The notes: generated by a model from the sequence alone, not told the origin. A stretch of 64,000 nt of DNA from Pseudomonas paracarnis (GCF_904063055.1 NZ_CAJFCN010000008.1:186001-250000), one strand, 5' to 3'; shown: positions 17,780 through 26,456, numbered from the stretch's first letter. Program-made: numbers and translations.

Positions 17780-18087
17780 TGCGCAGCCTCCTTGAGAATC
17801 GCATTGTTCAGGTCGTCAAATTCGCCGTTGGCCCGACGCACGTAGATACCGGTGAGAATGAAGGCCGACACAATCAGCCCGACGCCCAGGGGAATGCCCC
17901 AGGTAATCGAGGAACCGGGGCTGATCTTGGCCCCCAGCACTTGTGGCCCGTAGGCGATCAACAGGATGAAAGCGGAGTAAAGCCCTAGCATGATCGCCGA
18001 GAGAATCCAGGCGAACCTTTCCCTTTTCCTGACCAGCTCCTTGAAACGCGGGCTGTTTTGAATCGAGAGGTAAATGCTGTCGTTCAT
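17776..18087 (-). CDS. yjcH: DUF485 membrane protein of the acetate permease operon (YjcH)
   Basis: The 103-residue protein starts MNDSIYLSIQNSPRFKELVRKRERFAWILS, with two membrane helices (about 27-48 and 62-82) in the layout of DUF485/YjcH, a small partner normally encoded just before actP. The ATG at 18087 has GAGGA upstream. A longer frame to 18153 exists but lacks a ribosome site. Its exact role beside the permease is unknown. Confidence 0.9.
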   Translation of the reverse strand: MNDSIYLSIQNSPRFKELVRKRERFAWILSAIMLGLYSAFILLIAYGPQVLGAKISPGSSITWGIPLGVGLIVSAFILTGIYVRRANGEFDDLNNAILKEAAQ

Positions 18088-18237
18088 TGTTTTTATCCTC
18101 GCAGCACAGCTTTTTATTATTTTGGAACGTATCCACTGTATGCGGCTGCGCAATGGGTTCCAGACGACCTTAGTAGTAGATCGAGTGTAGCGAGGGATTG
18201 CTGGGGCGCAGGAAGATTTGAGTCAGTGCAAAACGAA

Positions 18238-18325
18238 TGTGGGAGGGGGCTTGCTCCCGAAAGTGGTGTGCCAGTCAAAAATCTGTGACTGGCACACCAC
18301 TTTCGGGAGCAAGCCCCCTCCCACA
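18238..18325. repeat. REPIN with perfect 40-base arms
   Basis: The arms at 18238-18277 and 18286-18325 are exact inverse complements beginning TGTGGGAGGGGGCTTGCTCC, with an 8-base loop. It is the longest perfect inverted repeat in the window and uses the GGAGGGGGCTTGC variant. The identity of both arms suggests recent origin or repair by gene conversion. It lies after the opuAC-like gene and before yjcH. Confidence 0.93.
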
Positions 18326-18343
18326 GGATTGCATCGGTGGCTT

Positions 18344-19195
18344 TTATTTAGCGGTCCATTCGGCAACGCGCTCGGGGTGCTTGGCTACCCAGTCCTTGGC
18401 CGCGGCGTCCGGCTTGGCGCCTTCTTGAATCGCCAGCATGACTTCACCGATTTCATCCTTGGAGGCCCACTGGAATTTCTTCAGGAAGGCTGCGACTTCC
18501 GGCGCTTTCTTCTCCAGGCCCTTGCTGCCGATGCTGTTGACGGTTTCAGCAGCACCATAAATCCCTTTTGGGTCGTCCAGGAAACGCAGTTTCCACTTGG
18601 CGAACATCCAGTGCGGTACCCAACCGGTGACCGCAATCGACTCCTGCTTGTCTTCGGCGCGGGTCAGTTCGGCAATCATCGCCGCACCCGAGCTGGCTTG
18701 CAGTTTGTAGTCCAGGCCATATTGCTTGATGGCTTCGTCGGTCTTGAGCATTACGCCTGAACCGGCGTCGATGCCGACGATCTTGTTCTTGAAGGTGGTG
18801 TCGGTCTTGAGGTCTTCGATGGACTTGGCCTTGACGTACTCCGGCACGATCAGGCCGATCTTGGCGTCCTTGAAGTTGGGGCCGTAGTCGACCACCTTGT
18901 CCTTGTTCTTGGTCCAGTATTCCCCGTGGGTCACCGGCAGCCAGGCGGAGAGCATGGCATCGAGTTTGCCAGTGGCAACGCCCTGCCACATGATCCCGGT
19001 GGCAACCGCTTGCAGTTTTACGTCGTAGCCGAGTTTTTGCTTGTTCACCTCTGCCGCCACATGAGTGGTGGCCACGCTGTCGGACCAGCCGTCCACGTAG
19101 CCGATGCTCAGGGTCTTGCTGTCGGCACTGGCCAGTGTGGAGCCCATCGCAACTACCAGAGTGGCAGCTGCGCCCAAGAGTCGTCGCATCTTCAT
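18344..19195 (-). CDS. Glycine betaine/quaternary ammonium-binding periplasmic protein (OpuAC family)
   Basis: The 283-residue protein has a signal peptide (MKMRRLLGAAATLVVAMGSTLASA) followed by the OpuAC/ProX fold start KTLSIGYVDGWSDSVATTHVAAEV and aromatic residues (GYVDGW, IMWQGV, WVPHWMF) of the kind that cage quaternary amines. It delivers a compatible solute or choline-like compound to an ABC importer. No permease or ATPase gene is adjacent, so it is an orphan binding protein, as seen for several pseudomonad choline/carnitine/betaine receptors that share one core transporter. The start at 19195 has GGGGAA upstream. The exact ligand cannot be told. Confidence 0.87.
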   Translation of the reverse strand: MKMRRLLGAAATLVVAMGSTLASADSKTLSIGYVDGWSDSVATTHVAAEVNKQKLGYDVKLQAVATGIMWQGVATGKLDAMLSAWLPVTHGEYWTKNKDKVVDYGPNFKDAKIGLIVPEYVKAKSIEDLKTDTTFKNKIVGIDAGSGVMLKTDEAIKQYGLDYKLQASSGAAMIAELTRAEDKQESIAVTGWVPHWMFAKWKLRFLDDPKGIYGAAETVNSIGSKGLEKKAPEVAAFLKKFQWASKDEIGEVMLAIQEGAKPDAAAKDWVAKHPERVAEWTAK

Positions 19196-19527
19196 AGTAC
19201 TTCCCCGAAAGTGCTGCGCCCGACGGATGCCGAGCGACGTCAAACTGTTGTTATAGGGTGCACCGCGCCCCCTTCACGCGCATCGATCCGGTTGCTGAGG
19301 CATCAGTGGAGTACTGACAGTTTTATCTTCAACCTGCGTAGGCATTTGCCCTGCTCTGTCAGCGACCTTGGTTGAGCAGGAAACGACATCACATCGCCAG
19401 CAGGACGCTTTGTAGGCGTTATCGCCAGAATCCCGCCCGAAGTTTGCATGTCAAAATTATGCAGCCGCACTGGGCTGCGGCAAATCCGGGTAAGATGCGC
19501 GCCTTTGCTCCCCCAGATAAGCCGACC
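19196..19527. other. Divergent intergenic region, no gene
   Basis: This 332-base gap separates the OpuAC-like gene from the plus-strand GH17 gene. No ribosome-binding site or conserved protein was found in its open frames; a plus-strand frame from 19372 runs into the GH17 gene but its first part looks non-coding. It should hold promoters for both genes; none is clear enough to call. Confidence 0.45.
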
Positions 19528-21081
19528 ATGCCCGCGACTGCCCGCTTCCCTGCCCTGCCCTATTTCTTCGCCTTGATCCTCGGCGTGCTTGCCCTTGTCG
19601 GCTACTGGTACGGCCTCGGCCGGCCCGTGGTGTTGCCAGACGTCGCCAGCGCCAGCCATAAGCTGCAATGTGCGTCCTACACACCGTTCGACAAAGACCA
19701 GTCCCCATTCGACCAACCGTTCACGCTGCGCCCCGAGCGCATGGACGCCGACCTGGCGCTACTGGCTACGCGCTTTGAATGCATTCGCACCTATTCCATG
19801 ACCGGCCTGGAGGCCCTGCCGGACATGGCGCGCAAGCATGGGTTGAAAGTGATGGCCGGGGCCTGGGTCAGCAGCGACCCTGTGGCGACCGAAAAAGAGA
19901 TCAACGAGTTGATCGCGGCGGCCAACGCTAGCCCGGATGTAGTGACCTCGGTGATCGTCGGCAACGAAGCCCTGCTGCGCAAGGAAGTTACTGCCAAGCA
20001 ACTGGTGGCGCTGATCCATCAGGTTAAAAGCCAGATCAAGCAGCCCGTCACCTATGCCGATGTCTGGGAGTTCTGGTTGCAACACCCGGAAATCGAGCCG
20101 GCGGTGGACTTCCTGACCATTCACCTGTTGCCGTATTGGGAAGATGAGCCGTCCGGCATCGACCAGGCGCTCAAGCACGTGGGCGATGTGCGCCAGACCT
20201 TCGGCCATAAATTCGCGCCCAAGGACATCGTGATCGGCGAAACCGGCTGGCCCAGCGAAGGCCGACAGCGCGAAACCGCCGTGCCCAGCCGGGTCAATGA
20301 GGCCAGGTTCATGCGCGGCTTCGTGGCCATGGCCGAAGCCAATGGCTGGCGCTACAACCTGATCGAAGCCTTTGACCAGCCATGGAAACGTGCGAGTGAA
20401 GGGGCTGTGGGTGGTTACTGGGGGCTGTTCGATGCAGACCGTCAGGACAAAGGTATCCTCGCCGGCCCGGTGACCAATGTGCCCTACTGGCGGCTGTGGC
20501 TGGGCGTCGGCGGGCTCATCCTGCTTGGCACCCTGGTGCTCGGCGGCCGCGTTCGCAGCACTCGCTCTGCATTAATACTGCCGTTGCTAGGGGCCGTCGC
20601 AGCGTGCTCCATCGGCAGTTGGGCCGAACTGACCCGCGTTACCGCGCGCTTCAGCGATGAATGGGTATGGGCAGGCTTGCTGGTGATGTTGAACTTGCTG
20701 GTGCTGGCCCACGCCGCACTCGCCCTCAGCGCACGGGAAGGCTGGCGTGAGCGCGGGTTCAGCTGGCTGGAGCAACGCGCGGGCTGGCTGATGGCAATCG
20801 CCGGGTTTGCCGGTGCGGTGATGATGCTAGCGCTGGTGTTTGACCCGCGCTATCGCAGCTTCCCAAGCGCGGCGCTGGTGTTGCCGGCCCTGGTGTACCT
20901 GGTACGCCCGGTGACCGGACCACGTCGGGAGATTGCGTTGCTGGCCTTTATCATCGGTGCCGGCGTTGCGCCGCAGTTGTACCGTGAAGGGCTGTTGAAC
21001 CAGCAGGCCTGGGGTTGGGCAGTGGTCAGCGTGCTGATGGTTGCGGCTTTGTGGCGTTGCTTGCGAGTGCGCAAGGCGTAA
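19528..21081 (+). CDS. Membrane-anchored glycoside hydrolase family 17 protein (beta-1,3-glucan transferase-like)
   Basis: The 517-residue protein has an N-terminal membrane anchor (about residues 9-30), a GH17 TIM-barrel domain (about 45-320), and roughly six C-terminal membrane helices. The GH17 acid/base Glu147 in VIVGNEALL and nucleophile Glu238 in IVIGETGWPSEG are both present. Proteobacterial GH17 domains of this kind act as non-Leloir glucosyltransferases that remodel periplasmic beta-glucans. Here no GT2 synthase domain is fused. The ATG at 19528 is preferred; ATG 19495 is an alternative. Function as a transferase rather than a hydrolase is inference. Confidence 0.85.
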   Translation: MPATARFPALPYFFALILGVLALVGYWYGLGRPVVLPDVASASHKLQCASYTPFDKDQSPFDQPFTLRPERMDADLALLATRFECIRTYSMTGLEALPDMARKHGLKVMAGAWVSSDPVATEKEINELIAAANASPDVVTSVIVGNEALLRKEVTAKQLVALIHQVKSQIKQPVTYADVWEFWLQHPEIEPAVDFLTIHLLPYWEDEPSGIDQALKHVGDVRQTFGHKFAPKDIVIGETGWPSEGRQRETAVPSRVNEARFMRGFVAMAEANGWRYNLIEAFDQPWKRASEGAVGGYWGLFDADRQDKGILAGPVTNVPYWRLWLGVGGLILLGTLVLGGRVRSTRSALILPLLGAVAACSIGSWAELTRVTARFSDEWVWAGLLVMLNLLVLAHAALALSAREGWRERGFSWLEQRAGWLMAIAGFAGAVMMLALVFDPRYRSFPSAALVLPALVYLVRPVTGPRREIALLAFIIGAGVAPQLYREGLLNQQAWGWAVVSVLMVAALWRCLRVRKA

Positions 21082-21087
21082 CACCGC

Positions 21088-21177
21088 TATCGCAGGCAAG
21101 CCAGCTCCTACAGTTGATTGGGTTCACACATTTCTATCTGTGAGCACGGTCAAATGTGGGAGCTGGCTTGCCTGCGC
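21088..21177. repeat. REPIN
   Basis: Two REPs of the GTGGGAGCTGGCTTGCC type face each other. The left one reads CAGGCAAGCCAGCTCCTACA, with T for C in the core, and the right one is intact. It lies between convergent genes, 7 bases after the GH17 stop codon. Confidence 0.88.
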
Positions 21178-21187
21178 TGAGGCCACA

Positions 21188-21556
21188 TCAGGCGCCGCGC
21201 GGCTTCCTGACCAACCGCAACCCCGCAATCACCACCGCAAACACCGCAAACGTCGTGTTGTACAACGCCAGCGCCGGCAACCCGAACACCAAGCCCACCA
21301 CCGCCAACGCCCATCCCGCACGCCCCGGTACAAAAAAGCCCAGCACCGAGGTGATCAACGCCGCCCACCCCAGCAGCTTGAAATGGATCATCAAACCCAG
21401 GTTCGAACGCACCTGGCATTCCCAGCGACTGGCCTCATCAGCACAGATGCCAACCCACTGCCCATCCTCCATGAAGCCGTAGCGTGCGGCATAACTGGCG
21501 GCCAGCCATAACGGCAAGGCAATAAGCAGCAGAATCAACGGCAAACGACGGGACAT
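21188..21556 (-). CDS. Small membrane protein of unknown function
   Basis: The 122-residue protein has an N-terminal hydrophobic segment (residues 5-25), a short loop with two cysteines (GICADEASRWECQ, residues 37-49) and three further hydrophobic segments (about 54-72, 77-98 and 99-115). No family was recognised. The N-terminal segment followed by a Cys-containing loop suggests a periplasmic disulfide. The gene stands alone; the 233 bases upstream, shared with the divergent hydrolase gene, hold no other gene. Confidence 0.7.
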   Translation of the reverse strand: MSRRLPLILLLIALPLWLAASYAARYGFMEDGQWVGICADEASRWECQVRSNLGLMIHFKLLGWAALITSVLGFFVPGRAGWALAVVGLVFGLPALALYNTTFAVFAVVIAGLRLVRKPRGA

Positions 21557-21789
21557 GGGGCACTCCGATAGGCAAAAACGGCGCCCAGCTTAATCCCACG
21601 GCGGCCGTTAGCAAGGTGTTCGCACAGATATCTGTTCAACAAAGCATGGCAAAGTGTATCGTCTCGCTACTATTACCCCGATTCCGACGTTTTTTCCGAC
21701 TTTTCGTGCCGAGTGCTGGCACTTCGGTGACAAGGCGGTGGTCATAGCCTGCGAACTTCATTCAGCCCGTTCCTCTTAGGGATTAAGTC

Positions 21790-23088
21790 ATGCTCCGTTC
21801 CTTGCGCTGTGCTGCCTTGCTGGGCAGCCTATTTTTGAGTGCGTCAGCACTGGCCGTCGATATCGACCAAGCCAGCTATGGCTACCCTTTGACCAACCCG
21901 TTCGAAGCAACCATCGCCACCACGCCTCCCGATCTGCGGCCAACCCTGCCGACAGATGACGAGATCAACCAGTCCGACTACACCCTGACGATGCGCCCCG
22001 AGCGCGAGTTCAGCCTGCCGGACAATTTCTGGGCGGTGAAGAAACTCACTTACCGCATTGCCAAGCAGGACCGTGCTGCGCCTTTGATCTTCCTGATCGC
22101 CGGCACCGGTGCACGCTTTGATAGCAGCATCAATGAATACCTGAAAAAGCTGTATTACCAGGCCGGCTACCATGTGGTGCAGCTCTCCTCGCCAACCAGC
22201 TTCGATTTCATCAGCGCCGCTTCGCGCTTCGCCACCCCGGGCATCACCCAGGAAGACGCCGAAGACATGTACCGCGTGATGCAAGCCGTACGCGCGCAGA
22301 ACGCCTCGTTGCAAGTGACTGATTTCTACCTCACCGGTTACAGCCTGGGCGCCCTGGATGCGGCGTTTGTCAGCAAGCTGGATGAGACCCGCCGTAGCTT
22401 CAACTTCAAGAAAGTGCTGCTGCTCAACCCGCCGGTCAACCTCTACACCTCGATCACCAACCTCGACAAGCTGGTACAGACCGAGGTTAAGGGCATCAAC
22501 AACAGCACCACCTTCTATGAGTTGGTGCTGAGCAAACTGACGCGTTACTTCCAGCAGAAAGGCTACATCGACCTCAACGATGCCTTGCTCTATGACTTCC
22601 AGCAGTCCAAGCAGCACCTGAGCAATGAACAGATGGCCATGCTGATCGGCACCTCGTTCCGCTTCTCGGCCGCTGACATTGCGTTCACTTCGGACTTGAT
22701 CAACCGCCGCGGCCTGATCATTCCACCCAAATACCCGATCACCGAAGGCACCAGCCTCACGCCGTTCCTCAAGCGTGCCCTGCAGTGTGACTTCGACTGC
22801 TACCTCACCGAACAAGTGATCCCGATGTGGCGCGCGCGTTCCGATGGCGGCAGCCTGCTGCAACTGATCGACCAGGTCAGCCTCTACGCCCTCAAGGACT
22901 ACCTGCGCGACAGCCCGAAAATTGCCGTGATGCATAACGCCGACGATGTAATCCTCGGCCCTGGCGACCTGGGCTTCCTGCGTAAAACCTTCGGCGATCG
23001 CTTGACCGTCTACCCGCTGGGCGGCCATTGCGGCAACCTCAATTACCGCGTCAACGCCGACGCCATGCTGGAGTTCTTCCGTGGCTAA
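21790..23088 (+). CDS. Exported alpha/beta hydrolase coupled to mlaA
   Basis: The 432-residue protein has a signal peptide (about residues 1-22, ending SASALA). It shows an alpha/beta-hydrolase core: an oxyanion-like LIFLIAGTGARF segment, a nucleophile elbow GYSLG (residues 183-187, Ser185), a candidate acid in HNADDVILGPGDL and a candidate His in GGHCGN near residue 418. It is probably a periplasmic serine hydrolase. Its stop codon lies inside mlaA, an 8-base overlap, so the two are translationally coupled. This suggests an outer-membrane lipid-related role, but no substrate can be named. Confidence 0.78.
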   Translation: MLRSLRCAALLGSLFLSASALAVDIDQASYGYPLTNPFEATIATTPPDLRPTLPTDDEINQSDYTLTMRPEREFSLPDNFWAVKKLTYRIAKQDRAAPLIFLIAGTGARFDSSINEYLKKLYYQAGYHVVQLSSPTSFDFISAASRFATPGITQEDAEDMYRVMQAVRAQNASLQVTDFYLTGYSLGALDAAFVSKLDETRRSFNFKKVLLLNPPVNLYTSITNLDKLVQTEVKGINNSTTFYELVLSKLTRYFQQKGYIDLNDALLYDFQQSKQHLSNEQMAMLIGTSFRFSAADIAFTSDLINRRGLIIPPKYPITEGTSLTPFLKRALQCDFDCYLTEQVIPMWRARSDGGSLLQLIDQVSLYALKDYLRDSPKIAVMHNADDVILGPGDLGFLRKTFGDRLTVYPLGGHCGNLNYRVNADAMLEFFRG

Positions 23089-23869
23089 ATATCTTCTGCT
23101 GCTCGCCGCACTGATGTGCGCAGGCGTGGCCAATGCCGACAACAGCAAGGCCCAAGAACCCGTCAAGGTCGATGCCGACGGCTTCAAGGAGCCGCTGACC
23201 AAGCTCAAGTTCAACCCAGGCTTGGACCAGCGTGAGTTCGAACGCTCCACGCTCACCGCGCTTAACGTCTACGACCCACTGGAGTCGTGGAACCGCCGCG
23301 TGTACCACTTCAACTATCGCTTCGACCAGTGGGTATTCCTGCCGGTAGTAAACGGTTACCGCTACGTCACGCCGAGCTTCCTGCGCACCGGCGTGAGCAA
23401 CTTCTTCAACAATCTGGGCGATGTGCCCAACCTGATGAACAGCTTGTTGCAGCTCAAGGGCCACCGCTCGCTGGAAACCACCGGGCGCCTGCTGGTCAAT
23501 ACCACCATTGGCATCGCCGGCCTGTGGGACCCGGCTACCGCCATGGGCCTGCCGCGCCAGAGCGAAGACTTCGGCCAGACTCTGGGCTTCTACGGCGTAC
23601 CGGGCGGCGCCTATGTGGTGTTGCCGATCTTTGGCCCGTCGAACCTGCGTGACACCACCGGCTTGCTGGTGGACTACAGCGCCGAATCGCAGATCAACTT
23701 CCTCAACGTATCCGAAGTCAGCTCCAACCATCCGGAAGTCTGGGCCCTGCGCGCCGTGGACAAGCGCTACCAGACCAGCTTCCGCTACGGCCAGATGAAC
23801 TCGCCGTTCGAGTATGAGAAGGTGCGGTATATCTATACGGAATCGCGCAAATTGCAGATTGCCGAGTAA
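23081..23869 (+). CDS. mlaA: MlaA/VacJ family outer-membrane lipid asymmetry protein
   Basis: The 262-residue protein contains the MlaA core: YDPLESWNRRVYHFNYRFDQ, then GVSNFFNNLGDVPNLMNSLLQ, and GLPRQSEDFGQTLGFYGVPGGAYVVLPIFGPSNLRDTTG. MlaA removes mislocalised phospholipids from the outer leaflet and passes them to the Mla pathway. The start is GTG at 23081, inside the preceding hydrolase gene. The signal peptide (MAKYLLLLAALMCAGVANA) has Cys13 preceded by ALM, which is not a good lipobox, unlike the enteric lipoprotein. Confidence 0.93.
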   Translation: MAKYLLLLAALMCAGVANADNSKAQEPVKVDADGFKEPLTKLKFNPGLDQREFERSTLTALNVYDPLESWNRRVYHFNYRFDQWVFLPVVNGYRYVTPSFLRTGVSNFFNNLGDVPNLMNSLLQLKGHRSLETTGRLLVNTTIGIAGLWDPATAMGLPRQSEDFGQTLGFYGVPGGAYVVLPIFGPSNLRDTTGLLVDYSAESQINFLNVSEVSSNHPEVWALRAVDKRYQTSFRYGQMNSPFEYEKVRYIYTESRKLQIAE

Positions 23870-23979
23870 ACGTCATTGACCAAAGCCAAGGTCATCGCAA
23901 TGGCCTTGGCCTCAATCCTGTAAACGCCATCTATCGTCACACTTTGAGCCACTGATCACCGCCAGACGGCGAAAACAGT

Positions 23980-24008
23980 GGAACCTCTTGAATGAAAGTT
24001 TACACACA
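23980..24008 (+). promoter_or_regulatory. hrp-box-like promoter (HrpL/RspL-type ECF sigma)
   Basis: GGAACC at 23980-23985 is followed after 16 bases by ACACACA (24002-24008). The hrp-box consensus in plant-associated pseudomonads is GGAACC, 15-17 bases, CCACNNA; the match has one mismatch, A for the first C. It lies 70 bases before the ATG of the 178-residue protein, in the same orientation. Confidence 0.5.
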
Positions 24009-24078
24009 GGTACTGACCCGGCGGCTCACCCAAGGCCGCCGAGGTATTCCTGATTAAACTTCTTCAAAAGGACACATC

Positions 24079-24615
24079 ATGTTCATTCCGAACACCTTGA
24101 ATTTGGCGGCTGGCTCGATAGACGCCATTGCACAACAGTTTGGTATGCCGAAACTGCAAGCCCCAACCGAAAACACCGGCCGGGCAGCTGGCGATTATCG
24201 GACCGTAGACGAAATCACCAAAAACCCCTTGTTCGACAATCTGCTTACACCATTGCCCGCCGATAAAATGCCGACGTCCGCTCACCTGGATCCATTCACA
24301 AACCCCTATGCAGCGCGGCTTGAAGAACACAGGATCGACGATTTCTACGATAAGGTTGGAGGCAATTGGAACGATCCCAGCCTCAGCGACAGTGAGCGCG
24401 CTGATATCGCCGCGAATGCGGAGCGAGTGCTTGAATATATCGATAGCCTAGGAGGAAACAATTCGACAGTGGGCGACCAAATGATTAACGGGATGAGCAG
24501 CGCCTTGCCTCGCTTGTACTATAACAGGCTGACCACTGAGCATCTGACGACCGAGGGTTCCGAGGCAAGGCTTCTACTGAATTTTGCCGATCACGGTTAC
24601 GATGTCTTTCATTAA
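24079..24615 (+). CDS. Unknown 178-residue protein, candidate type III secreted protein
   Basis: I do not recognise a family. The protein is hydrophilic with no signal peptide or membrane helix. The first 12 residues (MFIPNTLNLAAG) have no acidic residue, Ile at position 3 and Pro at 4, a pattern typical of Pseudomonas type III effectors. The middle part (residues 70-120) is predicted alpha-helical and acidic. AAAAGGA lies upstream of the ATG, and a hrp-box-like sequence lies 70 bases before it. Base composition is less GC-rich than the neighbours. Type III secretion is inference; no secretion genes lie in the window. Confidence 0.7.
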   Translation: MFIPNTLNLAAGSIDAIAQQFGMPKLQAPTENTGRAAGDYRTVDEITKNPLFDNLLTPLPADKMPTSAHLDPFTNPYAARLEEHRIDDFYDKVGGNWNDPSLSDSERADIAANAERVLEYIDSLGGNNSTVGDQMINGMSSALPRLYYNRLTTEHLTTEGSEARLLLNFADHGYDVFH

Positions 24616-24634
24616 GTGAAGCGCTGTTAGCTGA

Positions 24635-24668
24635 AAAACAAGCAGCGCCGCCTGGCACTGCTTGTTTT
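24635..24668. terminator. Bidirectional intrinsic terminator
   Basis: AAAACAAGCAG (24635-24645) pairs perfectly with CTGCTTGTTTT (24658-24668) across a 12-base loop, with Ts on either strand. It separates the convergent 178-residue gene and the DUF808 gene. Confidence 0.85.
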
Positions 24669-24685
24669 GAGAAAGCATGGGCACG

Positions 24686-25606
24686 TTATGGTTTGGATTT
24701 TAAAACAACCCAGAGCTTGGTCACTAAGGTGAGCAATACCAGAACCACCCCACCGGCAATAATCCCCGCCACCGCATTCAGCAACGTCGGCATCAGCCAC
24801 GCCAGCGCCCCTGTGCTTTGGCTCACCGTCTCGATCCAGTGGTGCACCACGGGCACGCCATGGGTGAGAATGCCACCACCGACCATAAACATCGCCGCCG
24901 TGCCGATCACCGACAAGCTCTTCATCATGTACGGCGCCGCACTCAGAATCGCGCCGCCAATACTGCGTGCCACCTGGCCCGGCTTCTGCGTCAGCCACAG
25001 CCCCAGGTCGTCGAGCTTGACGATACCAGCCACCAATCCATATACGCCGATGGTCATGACAATGGCGATACCCGACAGCACAATCACCTGCTGTGTGAGC
25101 TGCGCGTCGGCGACAATGCCGAGGGTGATGGCAATGATTTCGGCGGACAGAATGAAGTCGGTGCGGATGGCACCCTTGATCTTGTCTTTCTCGAACGCCA
25201 CCAGATCGGTTGCCGGATCGGCCACCGCTTCAGCCAACTGCGCGTGTTCTGCTTGATCTTCAGCCTTGCTGTGCAGGAATTTGTGCGCGAGTTTTTCGAA
25301 GCCCTCGAAACACAGATAGGCACCGCCAAGCATCAACAGTGGTATCACCGCCCACGGAGCAAAGGCGCTGATCAACAGGGCCGTCGGCACCAGGATCAAC
25401 TTGTTGATAAACGAACCCTTGGCCACCGCCCACACCACGGGAATTTCCCGCTCGGCCCGCACGCCGGAGACCTGCTGGGCGTTCAGTGCAAGGTCATCGC
25501 CCAGCACGCCCGATGTCTTCTTGGCGGCCATTTTTGTCATCAGCGCGACGTCATCGAGTACCGCCGCGATATCGTCGATCAACACCAACAAGCTGCTTCC
25601 TGCCAT
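24686..25606 (-). CDS. yedI: DUF808 family inner-membrane protein (YedI-like)
   Basis: The 306-residue protein begins MAGSSLLVLIDDIAAVLDDVALMTKMAAKKTSGVLGDDLALNAQQV, the characteristic start of the DUF808/YedI family, followed by LILVPTALLISAFAPWAVIPLLMLGGAYLCFEGFEK and further membrane helices. Function in the family is not established; a transporter role has been suggested from topology only. It is a single gene, convergent with the 178-residue gene and divergent from the TetR gene. Confidence 0.88.
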   Translation of the reverse strand: MAGSSLLVLIDDIAAVLDDVALMTKMAAKKTSGVLGDDLALNAQQVSGVRAEREIPVVWAVAKGSFINKLILVPTALLISAFAPWAVIPLLMLGGAYLCFEGFEKLAHKFLHSKAEDQAEHAQLAEAVADPATDLVAFEKDKIKGAIRTDFILSAEIIAITLGIVADAQLTQQVIVLSGIAIVMTIGVYGLVAGIVKLDDLGLWLTQKPGQVARSIGGAILSAAPYMMKSLSVIGTAAMFMVGGGILTHGVPVVHHWIETVSQSTGALAWLMPTLLNAVAGIIAGGVVLVLLTLVTKLWVVLKSKP

Positions 25607-25740
25607 GAACCGAACTTCCGTTAGAGAGAGATGGCGCGAGCATAGCGCGGCGCAAGGCGTTGCGGGCAGATTGTTGAGGCTTGCGGATGGCCGGTGCTAC
25701 CATGCGCAACCGCCTGTCATGGCAAGGAAACGTCTGGTTT

Positions 25741-26346
25741 ATGAGCAGCATTCGCGAGCGCAACAAAGAAAAAATCCTGCGGGCGGCGAGCGAGGAGTTT
25801 GCCGACAAGGGCTTCGCCGCGACCAAAACCAGCGACATCGCCGCCAAGGCCGGGCTGCCCAAGCCCAACGTCTATTACTACTTCAAATCCAAGGACAACC
25901 TTTACCGCGAGGTGCTCGAAAGCATTATCGAGCCGATCCTGGCCGCCTCCACGCCGTTCAACCCCGAAGGCGAGCCCAAGGAAGTATTGAGCAACTACAT
26001 CCGCTCCAAAATCCGCATCTCCCGCGACCTGCCGTTCGCCTCCAAGGTGTTCGCCAGCGAAATCATGCACGGCGCCCCACACCTGAGCACCGACCAGGTT
26101 GAACAGCTCAATGCCCAGGCCAAGCACAATATCGACTGCATCCAGAGCTGGGTTGACCGTGGCCTGATCGCAGCAATTGACCCCAACCACCTGATGTTCA
26201 GCATCTGGGCAGCCACCCAGACCTATGCCGATTTCGACTGGCAGATCTCGGCGGTAACCGGCAAGGCCAAGCTGGATGAGGCCGATTATGAGGCGGCGGC
26301 GCAGACGATCATTCGGTTGGTGCTCAAGGGGTGTGAGCCGGATTGA
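25741..26346 (+). CDS. TetR family transcriptional regulator, RutR-like
   Basis: The 201-residue protein has an N-terminal TetR helix-turn-helix (residues 5-50: ILRAASEEFADKGFAATKTSDIAAKAGLPKPNVYYYFKSKDNLYREVL). Its C-terminal half (FASEIMHGAPHLS... IDPNHLMFSIWAATQTYADFDWQ) matches the TetR_C domain of RutR/YcdC-type regulators, which sense pyrimidine- or purine-related ligands in other bacteria. The frame is open 20 codons earlier, but the ATG at 25741 is the family-like start. The target is unknown; it could be the divergent yedI or the glyoxylate cluster beyond the RAYT. Confidence 0.87.
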   Translation: MSSIRERNKEKILRAASEEFADKGFAATKTSDIAAKAGLPKPNVYYYFKSKDNLYREVLESIIEPILAASTPFNPEGEPKEVLSNYIRSKIRISRDLPFASKVFASEIMHGAPHLSTDQVEQLNAQAKHNIDCIQSWVDRGLIAAIDPNHLMFSIWAATQTYADFDWQISAVTGKAKLDEADYEAAAQTIIRLVLKGCEPD

Positions 26347-26361
26347 TAGACCGCGCAGAGG

Positions 26362-26456
26362 CTATCGCAGGCAAGCCAGCTCCCACACGGATTTGCGCGG
26401 GACACAAAATGTAAATTGGTCATAATCCCCTGTGGGAGCGGGCTTGCCCGCGATAG
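26362..26456. repeat. REPIN flanking the RAYT gene (upstream side)
   Basis: The left REP is the CAGGCAAGCCAGCTCCCACA variant and the right one the TGTGGGAGCGGGCTTGCCCG variant, facing each other over about 44 bases. It ends 94 bases before the RAYT start codon. Such flanking elements are typical of RAYT loci. Confidence 0.9.

Noticed and set aside
18088..18180. Sigma54 promoter upstream of yjcH-actP
   Set aside because: A TGGAAC...TTGC pair is present on the minus strand, but the GG to GC spacing is 8 bases, not the required 10.
23885..23910. Terminator after mlaA
   Set aside because: A 7-bp stem (GCCAAGG/CCTTGGC) exists but has a long loop and no T-run, so it is too weak to call.
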